Of a stretch of 11,240 bases of DNA, positions 6,300 through 11,240 are shown piece by piece. Every line of letters starts with the position of its first letter. Position 1 is the first letter of the stretch. Origin of the DNA: Gammaproteobacteria bacterium (GTDB lineage: Bacteria; Pseudomonadota; Gammaproteobacteria; Enterobacterales; Kangiellaceae). The notes beneath the pieces are model-generated. The model saw only the letters and a list, made by a program, of their open reading frames with translations. It searched no databases and had not been told where the DNA came from. Location: the NCBI GenBank assembly GCA_013372875.1, contig JABXIW010000278.1:1-11240 (forward strand), given 5' to 3'. The translations under genes and the position numbers were made by a program.

Positions 6300-7745
6300 A
6301 TGTCTTTTAAATATCTTACCTTATTGCTTGCAACGACGAGCATGAACAGCTTTGCTGATGTGGACCTGCCTTCGGGGGATGATTGGTTAAACCATGTGAC
6401 GAATGGCCTAGCCCCATATTGGATGATGGAAAGCGCGCATGGGCAACCTGCGGGGAATTTTCCGACATTTCGTTGTGATAACGGTGTCATTCTCGACCCA
6501 CAAAAGCCGTGTGAAGAATTAAACAAAGGGTGGATTAGCCCGCACTTCGATCGCGAATACACACGCATGAAATCGCGTCAAACTTACGCTTATGGCGTGC
6601 TTTTTCATCTTACGGGTGACAAACAAGCATTAGAGCTAGCCAAGAAAGGGGCTTATTACCTGATTGATCATCTACAAGATGAGAAAAACGGTGGCTTCGT
6701 GAGCTTTACGCGTAGTGGAAAACCGGGGATGGAGTGGCAACAGCGAACTTCTCAAGACCAAGCTTACGCCTTGGTGGGCTTGGCGATGTACTACTACTTG
6801 ACGCAAGATCCAAAGGTTGAACAAGCACTTATCGACCAGCAAGCGTTTATATTTAAACAATACCGACGAAGCGATGATCGCGGTCTGGCGTGGGTTTTGA
6901 AAGATGGTGATGGGGAAAGTGAGAAGCAGCAAGAGTTAGTCGCTCAACTTGACCAAATTAATGGCTATCTGTTGCTAACGGCGCCACTTTTACCAGAGCC
7001 AGCGCAAGCCAAGTGGAAACAAGATCTGCAATGGCTGACGCAAGTGATGCTGGATAACTACCACTCCGACAAAGAGCAGCGCTTTTATGGCGCGATACAC
7101 CACAAAGCGGTAATGATGCCAGATGCAAAACACAATGATTTTGGACACACCATCAAAGCGTATTGGATGACGTATCTCACTGGTCAGTTGTTGGAGAATT
7201 CCAATTGGACTGAGTTTGGTTTCAAAGGAATGAAACACACGCTTAAACAAGCTCAATACCAGCAAAACTTTGAGCAAGTCAAAGCGCTCTTCTCTCCAGA
7301 ATGGCAGAGTAAATGGAGAGAAGAGAGCATTCCTGCTTGGCAATCAAGACCGCACAAGCATTACAGCTCGTCTTGGGAATGGGCAGAACTCGATCAAGCG
7401 GCGATGACGGTTTCTCTTGTCGATGGCTCGATGAAAGAAACGCTTCAATATACATTACCCACCTTTATGGACGTGTGGGTGGATCATCAATACGGAGGTG
7501 TTGGTCTGAATCCTAAATCAACCAAAGCGTTCCATTGGGGAAATGGTTACCACCAGTTTGAACATGCGTTGGTCGGGTATTTGTACGCGCAACAAATGGC
7601 AAAACAGCCTGCCAAGCTTTACTACGCGCGACCAGCCGAGAGTAAAATGCCACTTAATCCATATTACTTTAACGCGGATATAAAAGCGCTTTCGTCGCAA
7701 AGTGATGGAGTCACTACCGCAACCTTCACCAATATTCGACCATAA
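6300..7745 (+). CDS. Exported N-acylglucosamine 2-epimerase-like (alpha/alpha)6-barrel protein
   Basis: This is a 481-residue protein with a signal peptide (K4 region, hydrophobic LTLLLATTS, likely cleavage after SFA at 19), so it is probably periplasmic or secreted. The mature part shows regularly spaced aromatic helices with landmarks of the AGE/cellobiose-epimerase superfamily: RQTYAYGVLFHLTGD (93-107), RTSQDQAYALVGLAMYY (149-165), GHTIKAYW (282-289), SSWEWAELDQ (357-366) and FHWGNGYHQFEHAL (411-424). The two catalytic-type histidines appear kept (H283, H418), but the glutamate that usually follows GHxx is a lysine and the arginine after YHxx is absent. The only two cysteines, C59 and C71, could form a disulfide. 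Activity is therefore uncertain; it may be a sugar epimerase, a lyase or hydrolase relative, or a binding protein. ATG 6300 fits the signal peptide better than TTG 6291; the ribosome site is weak. Confidence 0.6.
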   Translation: MSFKYLTLLLATTSMNSFADVDLPSGDDWLNHVTNGLAPYWMMESAHGQPAGNFPTFRCDNGVILDPQKPCEELNKGWISPHFDREYTRMKSRQTYAYGVLFHLTGDKQALELAKKGAYYLIDHLQDEKNGGFVSFTRSGKPGMEWQQRTSQDQAYALVGLAMYYYLTQDPKVEQALIDQQAFIFKQYRRSDDRGLAWVLKDGDGESEKQQELVAQLDQINGYLLLTAPLLPEPAQAKWKQDLQWLTQVMLDNYHSDKEQRFYGAIHHKAVMMPDAKHNDFGHTIKAYWMTYLTGQLLENSNWTEFGFKGMKHTLKQAQYQQNFEQVKALFSPEWQSKWREESIPAWQSRPHKHYSSSWEWAELDQAAMTVSLVDGSMKETLQYTLPTFMDVWVDHQYGGVGLNPKSTKAFHWGNGYHQFEHALVGYLYAQQMAKQPAKLYYARPAESKMPLNPYYFNADIKALSSQSDGVTTATFTNIRP

Positions 7746-7754
7746 CTTGGTCGA
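7736..7754 (+). terminator. Short hairpin over the epimerase-like stop codon
   Basis: TCGACCA (7736-7742) and TGGTCGA (7748-7754) are perfect inverted repeats around a five-base loop that contains the TAA stop (7743-7745). No T-tract follows, so it may be a weak or factor-assisted terminator, an mRNA-end stabiliser, or chance. Confidence 0.35.
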
Positions 7755-7845
7755 TGGTGGTGTGGTGGTTAAAGTCTGCGTGCAAACTAACAAAACCCAA
7801 TGGTAAACTGCGGGTCTGTTTTAAATAGTATTTAAAGGTAATTTG

Positions 7846-8097
7846 ATGAACCCGATTCTTGCGATGTTGAAAGAAAACCATATTAGCGACAAGCAAATCA
7901 ACGAGCTATTTCAGGCGTTAACTCAAAACCCTCTGGCTGCAATGGCAACTATCAGCCAACTAGGTCTGCCACAAGATCAGCTTCAAGCGTTAATGGCGCA
8001 GGTAATGCAAAATCCTGTACTGATTAAAGAAGCAGTGGAAGAGCTGGGCCTAGACTTCTCCAAAGTAGTAGAAGCCAAAGCTAAGCTACAGCAGTAA
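7846..8097 (+). CDS. DUF2999-like small helical repeat protein
   Basis: This is an 83-residue cytosolic protein of unknown function that I recognise as the DUF2999 type found in Vibrio and relatives. ATG 7846 is used rather than the adjacent TTG 7843, because AAAGG (7834-7838) stands seven bases upstream. It has no signal peptide, membrane segment or cysteine. It is predicted to be all helical. Two consecutive 28-residue units can be aligned, 13-40 and 41-68, each reading hydrophobic-x3-Q-hydrophobic-x2-L, then QNP, and ending in LG. A partial third unit fills 69-83. Such short helical hairpin repeats suggest a binding or adaptor role, but this is inference. A terminator follows directly, so the gene is probably transcribed alone. 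Confidence 0.8.
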   Translation: MNPILAMLKENHISDKQINELFQALTQNPLAAMATISQLGLPQDQLQALMAQVMQNPVLIKEAVEELGLDFSKVVEAKAKLQQ

Positions 8098-8112
8098 TCG
8101 AGTTTTCGATAA

Positions 8113-8156
8113 AAACAAAAGCCGCCAAAGCCAAATGGTTCTGGCGTTATTGTTTT
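8113..8156 (+). terminator. Intrinsic terminator after the DUF2999-like gene
   Basis: Stem 8123-8132 pairs with 8137-8146 across the AAAT loop, with eight Watson-Crick pairs, one G-U and one A/C mismatch. It is flanked by AAAACAA on the left and TTGTTTT on the right, followed by a pyrimidine-rich tail. It starts 25 bases after the stop codon. Confidence 0.75.
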
Positions 8157-8257
8157 CTCTTTCTTTGTGTCTCTTTGGTCTCTAGCAAAATCGAATGTTT
8201 TAGACGAAACGGTCTTTCCACGAAAACTCAACATGTTTATGTCTGCCGAAACGTGTG

Positions 8258-8263
8258 TATAAT
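8258..8263 (+). promoter_or_regulatory. Candidate -10 element for the deformylase gene
   Basis: A perfect TATAAT stands 40 bases before the start codon, in a gap closed upstream by a terminator, so a promoter is required here. No good -35 is seen at 16-18 bases (TTTATG or GTTTAT); a TG directly before the hexamer could compensate only in part. Confidence 0.5.
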
Positions 8264-8302
8264 TCGCCGGAAATGACGATTTACAGATAACGAAAGGTAA
8301 GT

Positions 8303-8809
8303 ATGGCAGTCCTCGAAATTCTCTCCATTCCAGACCCAAGACTTAAAGTAAAAGCAGAAAAAGTCACTGATGTATCGACAGTACAAACGTTGATCGACGA
8401 TATGCTAGAAACACTTTACGCAACGGGCAATGGCATCGGTTTAGCTTCAACCCAAGTGGGTAGAAAAGAGGCGGTTGTTGTCATTGATATCTCTGACGAA
8501 CGCAATGATCCTTTAATCTTAGTCAACCCAGAAGTTGTGAGCGGAGAAAACAAAGCGCTTGGTCAAGAAGGGTGCCTATCTGTTCCCGAATACTATGCCG
8601 ATGTAGAGCGTTACACATCAGTTGTTGTTTCTGCACTAGACCGTGATGGCAACCCGATTACAATCGAGAGTGATGAGTTCTTAGCGATTGTGATACAGCA
8701 CGAAATCGACCACTTATCTGGTAACTTGTTCATTGATTATCTTTCACCGCTAAAGCAAAAAATGGCGATGAAAAAAGTGAAGAAGTACGTAAAAGCGCAA
8801 GCTAAGTAA
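8303..8809 (+). CDS. def: Peptide deformylase (stand-alone paralog)
   Basis: This 168-residue metalloenzyme removes the formyl group from the initiator Met of nascent proteins at the ribosome. All three family motifs are intact: GIGLASTQVG (44-53), EGCLSVP (89-95) with the metal ligand C91, and HEIDH (133-137) giving ligands H133 and H137 and catalytic E134. The Ser in GIGLASTQ replaces the more usual Ala. A basic C-terminal helix (KQKMAMKKVKKYVKAQAK) may contact the ribosome, as the equivalent helix does in E. coli. ATG 8303 has AAAGG five bases upstream. It is not followed by fmt, unlike the housekeeping def-fmt operon, so this is probably the second deformylase (def2) that vibrios carry. 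A strong terminator follows, making the gene monocistronic. Confidence 0.95.
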   Translation: MAVLEILSIPDPRLKVKAEKVTDVSTVQTLIDDMLETLYATGNGIGLASTQVGRKEAVVVIDISDERNDPLILVNPEVVSGENKALGQEGCLSVPEYYADVERYTSVVVSALDRDGNPITIESDEFLAIVIQHEIDHLSGNLFIDYLSPLKQKMAMKKVKKYVKAQAK

Positions 8810-8813
8810 TATG

Positions 8814-8850
8814 AAAGGAAGTAACTCACAACCGCGAGTTACTTCCTTTT
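8814..8850 (+). terminator. Strong intrinsic terminator after def
   Basis: A perfect 14-base stem (8814-8827 with 8836-8849) closes an 8-base loop. The right arm ends in CCTTTT and the left begins with AAAGG, so it can work in both directions between def and the convergent MerR gene. Confidence 0.88.
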
Positions 8851-8873
8851 ACATCAAGAATAAGTAGAGTGCT

Positions 8874-9281
8874 TTATCGCGTTTTTTTGGGGACATAACG
8901 CTTTACGACCTTCATAAGCCTCTGAAATGAAGAGCAGTCCATATGTGACTCATGAGGGCAGGAGGCAACATGGTTTAGGCTGTCTCGCACCGCTTTCAAA
9001 CGTGTTATTTGCTTATCAATCTCAAGCGCCTTTTTCGCCAGTAAGTCACGATCAATGTATGGTTTTGAACCTTCTGAGTGATTCAACATTTCCGCCATTT
9101 CGTTAAGTGATATTCCAGCGATACGCCCTAAACTAATTAAGTTGAGTTTACTGAGTACCTCTGGCGAATATTGACGTCTCAATCCATTCCTTCCTATTGA
9201 GCGAATTAACCCCAATTGTTCGTAGTATCTGAGTGTTGAGGTCGGCAATCCTGATTTTTTAACCACTTCTGCAATATCCAT
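8874..9281 (-). CDS. MerR-family transcriptional regulator
   Basis: This is a 135-residue regulator. The winged helix-turn-helix begins at once: MDIAEVVKKSGLPTSTLRYY (1-20), then EQLGLI and the wing RNGLRRQYS, which is the classical MerR beginning. A dimerisation helix (about 78-107, LAKKALEIDKQITRLKAVRD) follows, and the C terminus has CPHESHMDCSSF (108-119), two cysteines and two histidines in nine residues that could bind a metal or sense redox or thiol-reactive compounds. ATG 9281 is chosen because GAGGA precedes it and family members start at M-x-I-x-E; ATG 9290 and 9323 are in frame, but the latter lies in the operator. It is divergent from the DUF2938 membrane gene, with 84 bases between starts. 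By family behaviour it probably controls that gene; the inducer is unknown. Confidence 0.9.
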   Translation of the reverse strand: MDIAEVVKKSGLPTSTLRYYEQLGLIRSIGRNGLRRQYSPEVLSKLNLISLGRIAGISLNEMAEMLNHSEGSKPYIDRDLLAKKALEIDKQITRLKAVRDSLNHVASCPHESHMDCSSFQRLMKVVKRYVPKKTR

Positions 9282-9292
9282 TCTATTCCTCA

Positions 9293-9332
9293 TTGACTTC
9301 AAGTTGGCTTTAAGTTGTAGCATGCAACTAAG
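9293..9332 (+). promoter_or_regulatory. MerR-type promoter/operator of the DUF2938 gene
   Basis: TTGACT (9293-9298) and TAGCAT (9318-9323) are separated by 19 bases, the long spacer typical of MerR-controlled promoters. An imperfect dyad, ACTTCAA (9296-9302) and TTTAAGT (9309-9315), 6 of 7 inverted, lies across the spacer. A second dyad, AGTTG (9313-9317) and CAACT (9325-9329), surrounds the -10. The layout is seen; regulation by the divergent MerR protein is inferred. Confidence 0.55.
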
Positions 9333-9365
9333 ACCTTAACAAATCAAAAACTTGAGGAGAGAAAA

Positions 9366-9869
9366 ATGCTGCTTTTAATGGGATTGCAAGCGGCGCTAAT
9401 AGGGATTGGTGCGACTGTGATAATGGATTTATGGGCTTGGCTACAAAGGAGAGTGTTTGGTATTCCCTCATTAAACTATGCATTGGTTGCGCGTTGGGTT
9501 TTGTGCATGCCAAAAGGGAAGCTTGTGCATGCGCCAATTATGTCAACAGACCCGATGCCGGGAGAAAAAGCACTCGGTTGGTTTTTACACTATGCCATTG
9601 GCGTTGTTTTCGCTTTGGCTCACATTGCTGCTTTTGGTCATCATTGGTTGGTAGAGCCTAGCCTAGCGCCTGGCTTAATTACAGGTGCGGTAACGTTGGT
9701 GTTCCCATTTTTGGTCATTCAACCTTGTCTAGGATTTGGTTTTGCTGCCAGTAAAACCCCAACACCTTGGAAAGCCCGTCTTCTTAGCACATTGGCGCAT
9801 TTGGCTTATGGATTGGGCTTATTCATTACCGCATTCGCAATCAAAGTAGTGAGTCAGTATTTTATGTAG
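9366..9869 (+). CDS. DUF2938 inner-membrane protein
   Basis: This 167-residue integral membrane protein of unknown function is recognised as the DUF2938 type. Four hydrophobic segments are visible: about 4-24, 70-92, 98-121 and 138-161. Between the first two is a conserved-looking soluble stretch with RRVFGIPSLNYALVARW and MPGEKALGWFLHY. The family motif TPTPWKARLLS (130-140) precedes the last segment. Charged or polar residues near membranes (D21, H75, H86, H92, H93) could take part in transport or binding. The ribosome site GAGGAGAG ends four bases before ATG 9366. It is divergent from the MerR gene with a MerR-type promoter in front, so it is probably the target of that regulator. No transport activity can be claimed from sequence. 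Confidence 0.82.
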   Translation: MLLLMGLQAALIGIGATVIMDLWAWLQRRVFGIPSLNYALVARWVLCMPKGKLVHAPIMSTDPMPGEKALGWFLHYAIGVVFALAHIAAFGHHWLVEPSLAPGLITGAVTLVFPFLVIQPCLGFGFAASKTPTPWKARLLSTLAHLAYGLGLFITAFAIKVVSQYFM

Positions 9870-9875
9870 TGAGCA

Positions 9876-9937
9876 TGAGCATCATAAAAACGTACTGTTT
9901 TCGGTTTGGATTTATGATGCTCAACTCTTGGTTTTTT
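9876..9937 (+). terminator. Terminator after the DUF2938 gene
   Basis: A perfect 13-base stem, TGAGCATCATAAA (9876-9888) with TTTATGATGCTCA (9911-9923), starts six bases after the stop codon. The loop is 22 bases and can form an AAAAC/GTTTT sub-stem. A run of seven T at 9931-9937 follows after a seven-base gap, a little far for a textbook terminator. The rest of the 9938-10101 gap shows only a possible -10 (TAGAAT, 10060-10065) for pldA, without a good -35. Confidence 0.65.
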
Positions 9938-10101
9938 TGGCGCTCTGTTCATAGTGAGCAGATATCTTTTAAATCTGTCGTATCAATCCAAGACGTAAAG
10001 TCGGCCAACATTTAACATTACCTTAACTCCGTTATGGCAAGTGATTTACCGATAAAAATTAGAATTGTCTGGTTTGACATCAAGACTATTGAGGATTTCA
10101 G

Positions 10102-11130
10102 ATGGCTTCAAAAGCGACAGGGATATCGATACTGAGTTTATTAGTAGCTCCGGTGGCGATGGGAGAGACCGCAAGCGCATACGATTTATGTTTGCTAGAA
10201 ACAATCAAAAAAAGCAATGGCGAAGAAACGATCGAGAGCATTCGCAAGCAGTGTGAGTTAGATACAGTCACGAGTACTGCATCTGTCGAATCAACAACGA
10301 AAGAATCAGAAGAACCGCAAGAAAGCTTGATCGATAAACGTTTGGAATCAGAAAAGCAAACCGCGTTCGAGCCTTTTAGCTTGGTTGCACATCGAATTAA
10401 CTACATTCTGCCATTTACTTATAGTGATCGCGTAAACAAACGCGCGTATGCCGACACCAAATACGGCGATGAACTGCGTAAGGAAGAGGCAGAGTTTCAA
10501 ATCAGCTTTAAAGTACCAATGAACTACGACGATTTGTTGTTTGACGGCGATGGTCTGTTTTTTGGTATGACGCTAAAATCGTTCTGGCAGGTATACACGG
10601 GGGATGCGTCGCGTCCGTTTCGCGAAACCAATTATCGTCCTGAGCTGTTTTACTTCACTCCTACAAGTTGGCAGCCGCTTGGTGGCTCAACTTGGCTGGG
10701 TTTCGGTATTGAGCATGAATCAAATGGCCAAAGACAAGAGCTATCGCGCAGTTGGAACCGCGTTTATACCAACTTAACCTTTGCGAAAGACAATTTTGTC
10801 GCCTCTATCCAGCCTTGGTGGCGCATACCTGAGGACGAAAAAACCTTTCCGAATGATCCTAAAGGCGATGATAACCCAGATATCGAAGATTACATGGGGC
10901 ATTTTGAGCTAACAAGCGCCTACAAATGGGACGATTACGAGTTGACGTTCTTGGGGCGCGAGAACTTCAAAACGCATAAAGGCTATGCTGAGATAGGTTT
11001 GTTGTTTCCAATTTGGGGAAAAGTTAGGGGATATGCTCAATACTCGACTGGATACGGCAAGAGCTTAATTGACTACGACCATAATCAGCAGCGCATTGGT
11101 GTTGGTATCGCGATCAACGGTGTTCTGTAG
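10102..11130 (+). CDS. pldA: Outer membrane phospholipase A (OMPLA)
   Basis: This is a 342-residue outer-membrane beta-barrel enzyme that hydrolyses acyl chains of phospholipids misplaced in the outer leaflet; in E. coli it is active as a Ca2+-dependent dimer. A signal peptide is seen (hydrophobic ISILSLLVAPVAM, likely cut after TASA at 26). The catalytic motif is intact: H205 and S207 in GIEHESNG and N219 in SRSWNR, with the same spacing as E. coli H142/S144/N156. Barrel strands such as INYILPFTY, STWLGFGIEHES and the terminal RIGVGIAINGVL are amphipathic, although the last residue is Leu rather than Phe. Mature residues 27-88 form an acidic, Ser/Thr/Glu-rich extension with a C30/C51 pair that could be disulfide-bonded. 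GAGGA lies six bases before ATG 10102. Confidence 0.95.
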   Translation: MASKATGISILSLLVAPVAMGETASAYDLCLLETIKKSNGEETIESIRKQCELDTVTSTASVESTTKESEEPQESLIDKRLESEKQTAFEPFSLVAHRINYILPFTYSDRVNKRAYADTKYGDELRKEEAEFQISFKVPMNYDDLLFDGDGLFFGMTLKSFWQVYTGDASRPFRETNYRPELFYFTPTSWQPLGGSTWLGFGIEHESNGQRQELSRSWNRVYTNLTFAKDNFVASIQPWWRIPEDEKTFPNDPKGDDNPDIEDYMGHFELTSAYKWDDYELTFLGRENFKTHKGYAEIGLLFPIWGKVRGYAQYSTGYGKSLIDYDHNQQRIGVGIAINGVL

Positions 11131-11170
11131 TTTTTCGATAGTTCAATAGAAATAAACGCTGGCAATTGAG

Positions 11171-11200
11171 ATTTCAGTATTTAGAATGCGTGGCTGAAAT
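11171..11200 (+). terminator. Possible weak hairpin after pldA
   Basis: ATTTCAG (11171-11177) and CTGAAAT (11194-11200) form a 7-base stem with a 16-base loop, 40 bases after the pldA stop. No T-tract follows beyond TTGATTT, so it is a weak candidate. Nothing else is recognised in 11131-11240. Confidence 0.25.
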
Positions 11201-11240
11201 TGATTTCCAACCTAGAGTGATTTTATGCTTCGTGATTACA

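Noticed and set aside
7983..8339. 118-codon minus-strand open frame across the DUF2999 gene end and the def start
   Set aside because: It runs through a terminator and a promoter region and overlaps two well-supported genes; no recognisable motif.
9867..9960. Direct repeat TAGTGAGCA at 9867-9875 and 9952-9960 flanking the terminator, as if a target-site duplication
   Set aside because: The segment between is only a terminator and short spacer, with no mobile-element ends; a 9-mer repeat including a stop codon is easily chance.
11225..11240. ATG with five open codons at the right edge (M-L-R-D-Y), possible start of a next gene
   Set aside because: Only 16 bases are visible and the upstream GAG is weak, so neither frame nor gene can be supported.

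Overview
The window looks like a gene-dense stretch of a Vibrio chromosome (gamma-proteobacteria), possibly the secondary one. The reasons are gene content recalled from that genus: a stand-alone second-type peptide deformylase with no fmt beside it, a DUF2999-type small protein, a 128-residue glyoxalase I, an MgtE of the GGIAGSQ type, and an outer-membrane phospholipase A with a marine-type N-terminal extension. Species and replicon are inferences that the sequence alone cannot settle. No tRNA, rRNA, IS element, phage gene or CRISPR array is visible, and the gene order is ordinary core or near-core housekeeping.

Layout, left to right. Positions 1-225 hold the 3' part of a small NifW-like protein ending in a CxxCxxC tail; it converges on a two-gene minus-strand detoxification operon (gloA then nemA, 1843-345), with a shared hairpin terminator between them. 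Divergent from gloA is a plus-strand pair, a PaaI-type hotdog thioesterase and a MazG-type nucleotide pyrophosphohydrolase (2054-2898). The latter converges on a tandem UspA stress protein (3819-2944), which is itself divergent from the Mg2+ transporter gene mgtE (4026-5378). Next come a P-loop ATPase of the AAA_28 type, probably starting at a TTG (5650-6186), and an exported helical-barrel protein resembling the N-acylglucosamine 2-epimerase superfamily (6300-7745).

The right third holds a DUF2999-like protein built of 28-residue repeats (7846-8097), a peptide deformylase (8303-8809) closed by a strong terminator, a divergent MerR regulator/DUF2938 membrane protein pair with a readable MerR-type promoter between them (8874-9869), and pldA (10102-11130).

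Functionally, gloA-nemA handle electrophiles such as methylglyoxal and alpha,beta-unsaturated carbonyls; the MazG protein probably clears nucleotides; Usp and MgtE are stress and ion homeostasis genes; the MerR-DUF2938 pair looks like a self-contained sensing module; and pldA acts on disordered outer membrane. I found no clear multi-gene novel system. The items most worth a second look are the NifW-like protein with a cysteine tail, the MerR-DUF2938 module, the exported epimerase-like protein and the repeat architecture of the DUF2999-like protein.
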